The notes beneath the pieces are model-generated. The model saw only the letters and a program-made list of their open reading frames with translations, was not told the DNA's origin and made no database searches. From Bugulina stolonifera (taxonomy: Eukaryota; Bryozoa; Gymnolaemata; Cheilostomatida; Bugulidae), in assembly GCA_935421135.1 (NCBI GenBank), contig OW285196.1, positions 8,443,501-8,507,500 of the forward strand: a DNA stretch of 64,000 bases. Direction: 5' to 3'. This document shows, in pieces, positions 1 to 10,500 of this stretch. Numbering within the stretch: position 1 is the stretch's first letter; each line of letters starts with the position of its first letter. The translations under genes were made by a program, and so were the position numbers.

Positions 1-400
1 CAGTTAGGATTAGTACATGTTCAGGGAACTTTTGTGTGATATTCTCAAGGATTGTGTGGAGCTTATCCATATTTCTTAGGTGGACATAAGGCCTATACAG
101 ACAGCAGATGATAGTTTTAGGCTCAAATCCTACTGCTAGTATTTCCTCCCCTAAATTATCAATGTTTATTTCACGTGGTTTGAGGTCATGATCTAAGGCT
201 AGTAGCACTCCTCCCCCATAGAGAGTTCTGTCCCTTCGGAATATTTTCTTGCTTGGAACGTCAATAATGCAGTGGTCTGGAATAGTCTCATCTAGGTGAG
301 TTTCAGTTAGGCAAATAATGTTATATTCGTTGGTTAAAGCAGCTATCTCAGAGGCTTTGCCTTTGGCTGATCTGGTGTTGGCGAGAAATAATCTTAACAT
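1..400 (-). CDS. LINE ORF2, N-terminal apurinic endonuclease portion (partial)
   Basis: The frame starts at ATG 400-398 and is open to the window edge (about 133 codons). It shows the N-terminal motifs of the LINE APE-like endonuclease: an initial NTRSAKGKASEIAAL helix, the strand ending in the metal-binding glutamate (ICLTETHLDE), the RRDRTLYGGGVLLA strand and the CCLYRP strand. The reverse transcriptase would lie to the left of the window. The start overlaps the ORF1 stop by seven bases (ATGTTAA), which suggests coupled termination and reinitiation. The frame was read by hand from the complement; motif order supports the call strongly. Confidence 0.8.
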   Translation of the reverse strand, partial: MLRLFLANTRSAKGKASEIAALTNEYNIICLTETHLDETIPDHCIIDVPSKKIFRRDRTLYGGGVLLALDHDLKPREINIDNLGEEILAVGFEPKTIICCLYRPYVHLRNMDKLHTILENITQKFPEHVLILT

Positions 401-1458
401 GTGGTCTCCTTTGTTTGGTTTAGAGCAGGACTCAGCGGACTCCATTCCCCCGACGAAAGTTGCTTTTCAATTCTCATATTTCTGATACGATATGTAGTAT
501 CGGTATCGGCTTCATCTTCTTTGAATTTTCGTATTTGAGTACGAAGTTGAAATTCTTTGTCTCGCACCTCTTTGCTGGCGTCAACCTTGCAAAAGACACC
601 AGGGGTTTTGGTGGCCTTAGCATTGGTCCTCTTAATAAATTCCCACTTTGAAGACTCATCTGCAAACCGTAGTTTGATCGGTCTACTTTTACTTTCAACC
701 TTCTTCCCCAGTCGTATGGCCTGGTGGGATTCTGGGCAGTGTAGATACAATTTGAGGCGCATTAGCTCTTCGACCTGATGCATTGCTGTAACATTCTCTT
801 TCTCTTCTATGCCATAGAGAATGGCATTATTCTTTCTAGCCTCAGTTTCGCTTTGCGCATTATTCTTAGCCATCATATTTTCAGCAGACTGGTTAATCTC
901 AACTGCCTTTTTTATGTTAAGGGCGGTTTCCTTCAATGCGGTTTCACAAGATTGCTCTAGTTTCTGGATTCGGTCAGTGTTGGCTCTTGTCACATCTGCA
1001 TATGTTTGTGTGAACATTCTCACCGTTTGCTCGAGCACATTGAGCTTAGAGAGCACGGGGGAATTTCCGGCTCCAGGGGGTGATTTTCCAATAGTGGTGA
1101 TGTCGACCCTACATCGGTCACAGTACCATCTTACACCAAGGGTCTCCAATTTAATGATCACATTAACATCAGTAGCCTGCAGGCTTTGGCACAAACCATG
1201 GTACCAAGTTGAGCACTGGTCACAGGAGATCCATTTTTGTGATGTTTTACTTCCAACGCGAACAGAACATCCAGATTTATTGCAGGTTCCCCATACGCCA
1301 TCCTGACCAGATTTTTTAGTTACAATGCTTTCAGAATCCAGTTGATTTGAGTCGTCAGGAATTCCAGATAACATAATTTCATATACGATGGGTGATTGGT
1401 AAGTTCCGCTCCAGGACTGATGCTGCCAACTTAGTTGCAGTTGTCTTTTCTTGATCAA
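394..1458 (-). CDS. LINE ORF1 protein with PHD-type zinc finger and coiled coil
   Basis: A 354-residue ORF1 protein, the nucleic-acid-binding partner of the LINE ribonucleoprotein. Residues about 58-117 form a PHD finger: paired cysteines (GTCNKSGC), the ISCDQCSTWYHGLC core and a final WYCDRC pair supply the zinc ligands in the expected order. A heptad-like helical region follows (about 135-205), then an L1-ORF1-like segment containing NNAILYGIEEKENV and a basic C-terminal part. Its stop codon overlaps the ORF2 start in ATGTTAA. The frame is intact. The chosen start is the first Met of the frame at 1458; Met29 is an alternative. The ORF1 identity is firm; the function comes from the family. 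Confidence 0.8.
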   Translation of the reverse strand: MIKKRQLQLSWQHQSWSGTYQSPIVYEIMLSGIPDDSNQLDSESIVTKKSGQDGVWGTCNKSGCSVRVGSKTSQKWISCDQCSTWYHGLCQSLQATDVNVIIKLETLGVRWYCDRCRVDITTIGKSPPGAGNSPVLSKLNVLEQTVRMFTQTYADVTRANTDRIQKLEQSCETALKETALNIKKAVEINQSAENMMAKNNAQSETEARKNNAILYGIEEKENVTAMHQVEELMRLKLYLHCPESHQAIRLGKKVESKSRPIKLRFADESSKWEFIKRTNAKATKTPGVFCKVDASKEVRDKEFQLRTQIRKFKEDEADTDTTYRIRNMRIEKQLSSGEWSPLSPALNQTKETTC

Positions 1459-1760
1459 AGGTTACATCGTCATTGCTCTGCATGTTTTCTAATCACTTTA
1501 CAACAGCACTGCTTTCTAGTGGTAAAATTTTTCATGAAAACATGAGAACAGTGAAGGTCATTCATTCAATAAAATCGTTGTTGGGTTGAAAATTAATTTG
1601 CGAAAAAATATTTTATGGAAATGATTCATTAGGTGGCGGAAAAGTTTTTTGAGTGGTGGAAAAAGTTCAAAGAGGGCAGAGAAGTGGTTGGAGAAGACTC
1701 GTGAGCTGGAAGGCCAATTTCTGTCAAAAATGACCGACTGGTTCACCAATAATGGATGCC

Positions 1761-1823
1761 ACAAGGTTAAACAGTTACCCAACAAGGTCAAACAGTTATC
1801 CAACAAGGTCAGACAGTGTTAAC
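1761..1823. repeat. Short 21-bp tandem repeat, about three copies
   Basis: Three consecutive units of the form acaaggtcaaacagttatcca occur with a few substitutions. No coding role is seen; the 82-codon minus-strand frame across it looks incidental. Confidence 0.6.
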
Positions 1824-1892
1824 CAACAGTCACATGAATCTATTTGGAGGTTTTAAAGAACCTGAGAAACTCAATTTGTCACAAAAGACCAG

Positions 1893-2202
1893 AGAGATGA
1901 AGAAAGCAAGATTCCATCGTTCACCATGACAATACGCCAGCACACACAGCCTTAAAAGTGACTGAATTCATGGCCAAAATTTCAACTCAGATATGTTCAA
2001 ACCCTTCCTATTCTCCAAATCTGGTTCTTCTTATTCCCAAAGTTGAAAAATGTTTGAAGGGCAGTCACTTTGACACTCTCGATGCTGTTAAAGAGGCCAC
2101 AACAGATGTGCTGAAGGACGTTTCAAAATCTGGCTTTACAGGGTGCATAGCTTCATGGAAAACCTGTCTCCAGCAGTGTTTAGATGGGCAAGGAGACTAG
2201 TG
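1893..2202 (+). pseudogene. Mariner-family transposase C-terminal relic
   Basis: One frame reads VHHDNTPAHTALKVTEF, then SYSPNL, a PKVEKCLKG block and a C-terminal helix ending QGDY. This is the second-aspartate region and C-terminus of a mariner-type transposase. The HHDN(A/T)PAHTA motif is diagnostic. The segment that normally reads SPDLAPxDFxLFPKLK is shortened to SPNLVLLIPKVE, so the third catalytic acidic residue is missing, and an in-frame stop lies just upstream (about 1898). Only the last 100 or so residues remain. It is an inactive fragment; no terminal inverted repeats were located. Confidence 0.75.
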
Positions 2203-2288
2203 CAGGCCTAAAGGTGATATAGAATAATTGTGTGTAAGTGTTATCATATGTTAAGGGATTTGGTCATTTTCTATATATTGTATAAGGT

Positions 2289-2638
2289 ATTTTTAGCAAG
2301 GAATTTATCTTTGAGCAGTCAGAGACTTGTTTCAAATCCATGAAAATACCAGTCCCTTATTTTTAGCAAGGAATTTATCTTTGAGCAGTCAGAGACTTGT
2401 TTCAAATCCATGAAAATACCAGTCCCTTATTTTTAGCAAGGAATTTATCTTTGAGCAGTCAGAGACTTGTTTCAAATCCATGAAAATACCAGTCCCTTAT
2501 TTTTAGCAAGGAATTTATCTTTGAGCAGTCAGAGACTTGTTTCAAATCCATGAAAATACCAGTCCCTTATTTTTAGCAAGGAATTTATCTTTGAGCAGTC
2601 AGAGACTTGTTTCAAATCCATGAAAATACCAGTCCCTG
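2289..2638 (-). repeat. Five exact 70-bp tandem copies of the SINE tail
   Basis: Units begin at 2289, 2359, 2429, 2499 and 2569, and the first four junctions are essentially identical. The unit (starting atttttagcaaggaattt) is the complement of the tail of the neighbouring SINE copies. The array therefore arose by amplification of a SINE tail and is very recent. There are no spacers, so it is not a CRISPR array. Confidence 0.9.
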
Positions 2639-3073
2639 ATTGGGGTTTGAACCTGGGGCCTCTACGGCACCTAATCGCCTAGCATAGTGAACAGAACATG
2701 CTACCACTACACCAACTAAGCAACCTTAAAAAGGAGGCTTCACTGGTGAGCAGTAGACATGCTTTGAGCAAACTGCACACGAGGCACCCCTCTTATTATG
2801 ACCACCTTGTGCCTTACTGAATGTTAAGGGGTGCCGTAGAGGCCCCGGGTTCAAACCCCAGTCAGGGACTGGTATTTTCATTGATTTGAAACAAGTCTCT
2901 GACTGCTCAAAGATAAATTCCTTGCTAAAAATACATTATACAATATATAGAAAATGGCCAAAGCCCTTTAACATTCAGTAAGGCGCGAGGTGGCCATAAT
3001 AAGAGGGGTGCCTCGTGTGCAGTTTGCTAAAAGCATGTCTACTGCTCACCGGTGAAGGTTCCTTTCTAAGGTT

Positions 3074-3163
3074 GCTTAGATGGTGTAGTGGTAGCATGTT
3101 CTGTTCACTGTGCTAGGCGATTAGGTGCCGTAGAGGCCCCTGGTTCAAACCCCAGTCAGGGAC
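3074..3163 (+). repeat. tRNA-like SINE body (pol III A and B boxes)
   Basis: The sequence contains tggtgtagtggtagcatg (A-box-like) and, about 50 bp later, ggttcaaacccc (B-box). No acceptor stem can be formed with the flanks, so this is a SINE promoter and not a functional tRNA gene. The same module occurs inverted at about 2640-2730. Confidence 0.7.
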
Positions 3164-3247
3164 TGGCATTTTCATGGATCTGAAGCAAGTCTCTGACTGC
3201 TCAAAGATAAATTCCTTGCTAAAAATACATTATACAAGTGTTATCAT

Positions 3248-4710
3248 GCTCCTCTAAAACAGCCACACCTGGGACTTGTTGATCGTTTTTGTCAGGAAAA
3301 TCCGATAACATAATTTATTTCATATACATTTATGTACATTGTATGTGTGACTATTAATCAACATCATGCCGATCCTAGTTGCATAACTAACATGAACCGA
3401 TGATGAACGATAGTATTGTCAACTTATGTTATGTTCTACCTACATGTATATATCGGAATCCTTGGTCTGACCTTGATGGATCTCCTCTGGCGCTTGTTGT
3501 AATGGCAGTTCTAAATCTTATTGTTGTGTAAAATCTGATGTTATATTGAGTTCTGGGCATTTTGCAGTAATCAGGTACTTACTATAGCCTACAGTTTGTT
3601 GACCTTCAGGTCACGGACGGCACTATCTTTTGTATAGCAGGCTCCAAATTTTATGTATCAGTTCAGTATTGATTTAGTTGTCAGTAAAGTCACATATACA
3701 ATGTATGATAGTCATATTTTTATCAAGTTCTCTAGGAGCTTCTCACCCTATGTTCCCCTCCAAGACTGGGGACCGGAACATTTAGTGCAGTGAAATAATT
3801 CATAAACACACGTATGACCTGGAGCAGAGTCAGACCTATGCATGCACATTATTACTGTATGCAAAGATGTGCCAGACCGGGTTGATTAATTGTACAAGTA
3901 TTAACCCTAGGGTACTACAAGCCAATCTAAATTCATTAGGTCAATCCTACAGTTGGACTGGCTGTCTCTGGTCTATATTGCGTTTCAGATCTGTGATACT
4001 TAGGGTCGAACAATATGATGTTGTGTACTTTGTTAGTTTGTTTTGTCTTTTGTATAGCTACAGTAAATCAAAGGCCAAATATGAAATACATGTACATGTA
4101 AGAATATTTTGACCTCAGAAGAGGATGTGAAGACGGGGAATACCTTTGAAGCACAAATTAGCCTAAAAATATTACATTTTGAATTTGTAAAAAATTGTAC
4201 AACACAGCAATGGGAGCATAGCTCCTGATGATTGTTGTTCAAATAATGAGTGTGATTATTTTAAATCACACCCGGCACTCACTTTTTGCCACCTGTTGGG
4301 GTTTTTCCGCTTCTGAAAGTGTTACTGGTATTGATGACTGGCACATAACAGGCTACCTGAAGTGGAAAATGAAACTACCTGGCCGGCAACTACATGAGCC
4401 GTAATCACCATCCTACTGTGTTGAAATCCCAAAACCAGGTGGATTATTTTCATGTCTAATCAAGATTACTAACTCCCTTATGGTCCTTCTGTTTTGTAGA
4501 TACTTATTGCTTTCATCAGGATCTAGCGCATGTAGATCTTGAGGTTCAATCCTCCTATATCTGTGTAAAATGAGTAGTTATTGTAAGCAATCCTGAATAC
4601 CCTCAGTTATGTGTTTGTCATTAGAAGCATTTGGGTTAAATTTGTTTCAACTCCTCCATAATTTTTATGCTAGCATCAGTTTCTTTTTAAAGTTCTAGAG
4701 AGCCATCGCC
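3248..4710 (+). other. 5' flank of TRIM copy 1, duplicated upstream of copy 2
   Basis: No gene is seen. From about 3560 onward the sequence is homologous to about 30800-31976 upstream of the second TRIM copy. Shared stretches include ttgatttagttgtcagt, gtcaatcctacagttggact and gttctagagag just before the start codon. The duplication therefore carried the upstream region with the gene. The pyrimidine-rich tract before the start (about 4678-4692) could be the acceptor of a 5'-UTR intron. Confidence 0.65.
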
Positions 4711-6200
4711 ATGGCAACTGCAGCAACAGACACTCCCACTGGTGCACTCACTGATATTTGTGGATACTGTTTGGATAGAGGAGACAACCCAAGAGTATTT
4801 CCATGTTCTCATGTATTCTGTACTCCTTGTCTAAAGAAATACTTGAAGGAGACTAAAGTACTCAAATGTGGTGAATGCAGGTGAGAGTCACTTGTAATAG
4901 CAGGTGCCAAACTGATTTATAATATATCATAGCAGAGTTAGTTATCTTCCCTCGAATGTATGTCATACTGTGTTTATTTTGTGTAATATGTACTATTCTG
5001 TATGACTCCATTTTTGGTTGCTGTAATGTATTAACAGCTCCTGTTTCGTAACTTCCATTGTAACTGCTGGTTTATATCAAGTTGCTACTGGAATTCAACA
5101 GTATATACATGTACTACATTTGTAAGTGCTATCCTAGTTGTGTTCTAACCTTAGGTTATTGATGCAATAACCTTGTAAGGGAATGGTGACAAATGTGCAG
5201 CGTGATAGTATTAAAATGAAGTTTGTGACTTTATTCTGGACACACGACTTGATTTACATCATTAGAGATAATATTATTTAATTATTTTAAATAAGAATAA
5301 AATAATATATAATTATTGCAAGTGGCCTAATTATTTTTTAGAATTATTAAAGTATTTAAAATAGTTAAAATGACAAAATCAAAATGATAATTAAAATCAA
5401 AGAAAAGTTTCAATGCATTCATCAGCTGAAATATGACTTATATACTTTGGTCATACTCACCTGGTAAAGGGAAATTTTGAAAAATACAGTTTGAAATAGG
5501 ACATTTCTAAACCGGGCGTTTGGTATACAACCACTTCGAAACTGTGTAGATTATAGTTAGAGGAACATAACTCACCGGGAATTAATTATTTAGTGTTCTA
5601 CAAGTTACTAGTAGTAAAACAAAGAATGCTATTAAAAATAAAAGTTAGTTGAAATCGGTAAAGGACATCTTGAAAAAGACAAATCGAAACAGGACGTTTC
5701 ACAACCGGATAGTTCGAAACCGGACAGTTCTAAACTGTGTAGATTACATTTAGAAGAATGCAACTCACAGATAAATTAATTTATTTAGTTGTTTAAATGA
5801 AAAAATAATATTAAAAATTGGTTGAAATCTGGGGGTTGGGGTTAGGGGTTTCGAACTGTCTCAAATTTGTTGAAGTCTGAGAGTTGGGGATTGGGGTGTA
5901 GAGTTTCGAACTAGCAGTTTTTCAAACATCCAGGTTCGAAACTTTCTGTTTCGAGCTGTCTTTCTCGAACATTCGCAAATTCTACTTACCTATAATAGCA
6001 TAATAAAATCCTGTCTTTTTACACATGCATGTAGGTCCAATGCGATCTGATGATATTAATGTTATTACAGTTATGGCCAAACTGGTACGACGACCCAGGA
6101 AATCAGCATCGAGAAGAAGACGCCCTATTACGACCAATCTCCTGCACTCTGGCAAGCATGTGAAGAGACGGCTACCATCATAGCCACCTCAGCAACGTAA
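4711..6200 (+). CDS. TRIM-like copy 1, RING exon, possible short RING-only product
   Basis: Exon 4711-4880 begins with ATG in a good context (gccATGG) and encodes 57 residues with a complete C3HC4 RING: C17/C20, C32/H34, C37/C40, C53/C56. This is the zinc module of E3 ubiquitin ligases. It ends at a gtgagag donor with two spare bases. A candidate second exon starts after ttattacag at 6071; in phase it gives about 43 residues without recognisable domains and stops at 6200, with AATAAA near 6649. It would make a RING-only protein of about 99 residues. The RING exon is certain as a homologue of the one at 31977. The terminal exon is tentative, since all three of its frames are open for a stretch. 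No B-box exon follows. Confidence 0.5.
5466..5985. repeat. MITE-like TTCGAA-rich element, one partial and one fuller copy
   Basis: Two adjacent copies (about 5466-5650 and 5657-5985) of a dispersed element. It opens gtaaaggacat(c/t)ttgaaaa, continues with alternating cgaaacaggacgtttc-type words, has an AT-rich centre (aaaagttagttgaaatcgg) and ends with ttcgaa-containing words. Related copies lie at 8706-8962 (reversed) and 28960-29206. The element sits in TRIM copy 1's first intron and is absent from the matching place in copy 2, so it inserted after the duplication. Confidence 0.6.
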
Positions 6201-7501
6201 AAAATGCATGTATAGTGACAATCAGCCTACACACACTGCTGGACAGTTTCACCACACTGTATGGGTTGATTTCCACTATACATGCGGTTGTTGAAGCTTA
6301 ATTTTTGAGAGTTGCGAAGTGGTCATGCTGTAGCAGCTCAACACTTTGCTCTTCTTTATATATAATATAATGCATGTATTATTACTGTTGTTCAACTGAG
6401 GTCTAGCTGTTCTGTTTTGCATATTATTTTATGTGTATAAATATCGTTTTCCATGTGCAGTTCATTTGTATGTTGGTATACTGGTTGTGCAAGTTTTAAC
6501 TATTTATAGCTTACGACTTCATTCATTGCACATCCTATGCATGTTGTTAGTGGAATTAAACATTTAACCAAGAACAGGAAATTAGTACAGACTTTTTATG
6601 CACATTACGGTTATATGGACTAATATTATTATATGTTTAAACATAAGAAATAAATCTAAATATTTGTTCAAAATTGAATTAATAATGTTTTTTGAAATAC
6701 TAATAAATCTGTTGTAGTGCATACAATGTAAAGTCTATCTGTATTATTTTGTGTTGTATTAATTAGCCTAATAAATTTGATTATTAATGTATCAGAATTG
6801 CCAACACAGGAAGTGTGATAAAGCAGGAATTGATACATGTGTCTGAATCCTGTTCTGACTAGGATACTCCTGGTGTGTTTATTTTCCCTCAAATCAATCC
6901 ATAGTTCTAAGCATCCCCCCCCCCCCCCCAGCTATTTACTGAATGAGTACGAAGTTGGTAATCACCTCTCAGTTGTACTGTATGATCTCATATTGATGTG
7001 CACAGGTCAACATTGGGTGTTTGGAAATCCATGTTATATTTATACAATACAGTGCCAGATTACATAAGTGATGATACTATGAATTTGTCTACACAGTCTC
7101 AATGAAGAAACCAATAGGGCAAATTGTCTAGTGGCCAGTACTTTGTAGGCCAAGATTGTTGCGGCCGGTATTTCTTTAATAACTATCAACAGCGGTCGAC
7201 TAGTCCAATACTCCAGTTTCGGTGAAGCAATCACTTTTGTTTGTTTGATGACTAGGTGAGTTTAAATATAATAAATACACTTCTATTTATTGAATTTAAT
7301 TAAAATTAATTATTTTCATTACATTTTGATCAAATTTGAGTCACCCCGGCCCCGTAATGTAGTACAACCGATTCTTATTTGGGATTATGAAAATAATTTC
7401 ATTGATTGGCTGTTTTAGTGCGGCAAATACGGATAATTCAGCTGATTAATTCTAGTGCCCTACCAGTTTGTTGTCACACATATATGATTATCTGTACTCA
7501 G

Positions 7502-10500
7502 ACTCCAAACACCAACCTGTCTCTCTGGATTCTTTGGCTGGAAGAGTAAGAGTAAAGGTTGGTAAGCTCAAAGCTGAGGCTCAAGAGAAAGAAGGAGAGT
7601 TGGCTGGTTTGATGAAACAAAGTACTCGGGCAGCAGAAGATATTGACAAGGAAACTGAACAACTACGGGAATTTTTGCACAAAACTAGAGATGAACAGGT
7701 CATTTTTTTATTGTGATGGAAGTATTCATTGTATTTTGCAATGTATGTACTATGTGTTTGAGAACTGAATAAGTGTTATACATCATTGAAATGCTCAAAA
7801 ACAGCATTTTTCAATGAAATTATGGAGTTGTCATTCCAAATGAGCCTTTAGTTAAGGAGTGGGGGTGTCAAGGGTCTCCAAAGGTCTCTAGGGATTTGTT
7901 GCCTCTACTACATTTTTAGACCCTAGGTGAAAACCAGGCCTGTTATAGGGGCAGTACTGTAAGCTGATATTGTTGCGCAAAAACACTGTGGGGAAAGAGT
8001 TTGACTAATTACTTTAGCTGCCTTAGAATTTCAATAGTGAGGCGTAGCATACTTATGTTGACAAGGGCTACTAACAATACTACAATGTAAGGGTGTAGGT
8101 GGTCATCAATCATCACTGTCACAGTGATTTATATGTATGTGCTATGCTCTACATGCCTATTCTAATCACCCTGTGCTTTGAGAATGACTATTTATTGTTA
8201 CATGTATTAATTAGCCACACAGGATTTGGGTGAGAATGTGAACTTGTTACAAGCAATCACATGCAAACTTTTATTTCAACCACCAGACTATATCTCTTAT
8301 TGGCACATCACTGTGGTCTGTGTGTATGATTTTGATATAGCCAGAGTTTTCTATAGGCAAACAAGCCAAAGGAATACAATAGTAATCCATTATATAAATA
8401 TGGTGACTGGCAGCTCAAACTACCAGCCTACCATCAATCAGGTAGGGTACAGCACTACAGACCATAGGGAAGGGGATTTAGGCAATTATTATCTAAAACA
8501 CCCAAGTCAAACTTGAGTAGTCATCAATATTAATTCTGGTGCATTGGGCAATATGAAAGACAACTTGATTGAAATTGAACTGCAATAGCATGCTACAATG
8601 TAAATTACTTTTGACACTTGACACAATAGACATGTTCAGAATACAAATGTATAGCAATTCTTACTAGTGTTTGGGTTCAAGTGGGGGGACACCTATTTAA
8701 GCATGAATTTGCGACTGTTCGAAACAGGACGTTTCGAAACTGAACATTTCAACACTGGACAATTCAAAACCTCTAACCCCAAACACCAGATTTCAATTCA
8801 TTTTTATTTTTAATACTATTCTTTACTTGATTAATTAAAATTAATTATCTGTGAATGTGTTCCTCTTAATGTGACCTACACAATTTTGAACTGTCCTGTT
8901 TCGAACTGACCGGTTGTGAAACGTCCTGTTTCGGACTGCCTTTTTCAAAATGTCCCTTTATCCTAAAGCACATGGGGTTATACAAATTGAAATTCATCCA
9001 CACCACACTGTTGTAATTTTTGACTTCATTATACCTACATAGTTACATCTATCAATGTGTAGTACAGTCAGTAGTCACAATAATAGGACCTGTGTTCCCT
9101 CTTACACTGCTTGTGAACTAAAGCTGTGGCCTAGGCTATGGGCTGACCACCCAACAACAAACAAGGATCTAATGCTATAAAATTCCTCTACTACTGCACC
9201 TAACAGCACAGTTAACAGCCATCAAGCTATAGAACACTTTAGTGTTCACTGCATGTGCAAGTATATCACATTATTTATACAATGTAAAATACAATACATC
9301 CGGCTTTCGAGCTGGCATTCTCTACTTGCAACCTTGGCCAGTCCAAAGGACTGGGAAGACTCCATATATGTATATAAGATGGGACAATATGTTGTTCTGT
9401 AAAATAGAATAATTATCGTTTCCTATGACACAAAATTCAATGCGCATTTACATGTATATGTATATAGAAATATAGACAGTGCCTACATGTGCCACCTGAT
9501 ATTGGTAATGGATTATTAGAGTCACAAACAGTGAGCTATGCACATGTAAGACTGTTACAGTAGGCACATTTGTGCATTGTATAAATATGCAACCACAGGA
9601 TACTGTGTAGGGGTAGGTTTTGCCCATAATATTAATAACTTGCAATGACTGGAAATGCAGTGATAGTGCATACAGCTGTCATTCTACATGTGCACGTACT
9701 GTATTGTAGTCTGTCTAGTCCCTATACTTCAGCATAGCATGTAGCAGAGCCATTGGGTATGGCTATGGCATACAGTAGGAAGAGGAGACAGTGGTAGGGC
9801 ATATCATATCTATTCTACTTGGGCTAATTGGTGTTTGTAGCCTATGCCAAGGATAGTAGGAGTAGTAGGATGTCAAGGCGCTATTAGCGCTTGCGTTGCA
9901 AAAATATTTGCGTTTGGAGTTGTCATACACCTGTTTTGTACTGAGATTGTCCTATGACGATAATGCAGATTTATAATATTCAAGGAATTCCTTATCTCTA
10001 CAACGTTCTGACAAAAGAGTTATCCTCTTTATGTATTTGACAGGCAAGTTTGTACACTTCTAGAGTTATTTGGAGTTGTTTCATCACATTGCTAATGCAA
10101 TTGTACACATGTAAGAGGCTTCTTGCTTAGCTGTTGTTGAAATCAAATCTCAATGTTGGGCTACAAATATGGTTTGAGACTTGAGGTGGCTGAATGATTA
10201 AATGGCACTGTAGCCAGCTTGCTCTCTGTTTAAACATTATTTCAACTTCAATGCCATAAGCAGGCCAATCGATTTATTGTTCAAACTTGAAAAAAAACAC
10301 ATTAATCCATATTTATATTATATACGGCACAATTCGAAGTAGGTTTGTCTTCTTCCTCATCTTAGCTTTCAGTGCTCTCTTTCTTGGGGTGTCTTTTGCT
10401 GGTTGGGTAGATTCTGAATTTAGAAATGAACGCATACATGTAAATTATAACAACAATACTGTCTAAAGACTGGTAATAGCATAAACACACCTAATCTAAC

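Larger units (their letters stand above)
1..1458 (-). mobile_element. Non-LTR retrotransposon (LINE) with PHD-finger ORF1, cut by the window edge
   Basis: Two overlapping open frames on the minus strand have the classic non-LTR order: ORF1 (1458 to 394), then an endonuclease-type ORF2 that runs off the window at base 1. No frameshift or stop is seen in the visible part, so this copy looks young. The 5' UTR probably extends to about 1500, but no target-site duplication can be located because the 3' end is outside. The clade is probably CR1/L2/Rex-like, judged from the PHD finger in ORF1 and the endonuclease; the reverse transcriptase that would settle it is not in view. Confidence 0.85.
2248..3235. 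mobile_element. Composite tRNA-derived SINE multimer with internal inversion
   Basis: A single insertion flanked by the 12-bp direct repeat aagtgttatcat (2236-2247 and 3236-3247). It contains an inverted SINE copy (2248-2830, minus), a 5'-truncated sense copy (2831 to about 2952) and a full sense copy (about 2953-3235). Each unit has a head of about 115 bp, a tRNA-like body with A-box (tggtgtagtggtagcatg) and B-box (ggttcaaacccc), and a tail ending near aaaaatacattatac. In the inverted copy the 70-bp tail segment is tandemly repeated five times. Left and right parts match each other closely in inverted orientation, so the assignment is solid; the mechanism is inferred. Confidence 0.8.

Noticed and set aside
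821..1306. 161-codon plus-strand frame
   Set aside because: It lies opposite the clear LINE ORF1 and has no protein features of its own.
1558..1806. 82-codon minus frame
   Set aside because: It crosses a short tandem repeat and has no protein-like features.
2289..2638. Regularly repeated 70-bp units resembling a CRISPR array
   Set aside because: Repeats are contiguous with no unique spacers and derive from a SINE tail; the DNA is eukaryotic.
3074..3163. Functional tRNA gene
   Set aside because: A and B boxes are present, but no paired acceptor stem forms and the sequence is part of a repeated SINE. The same applies to 30612-30675.
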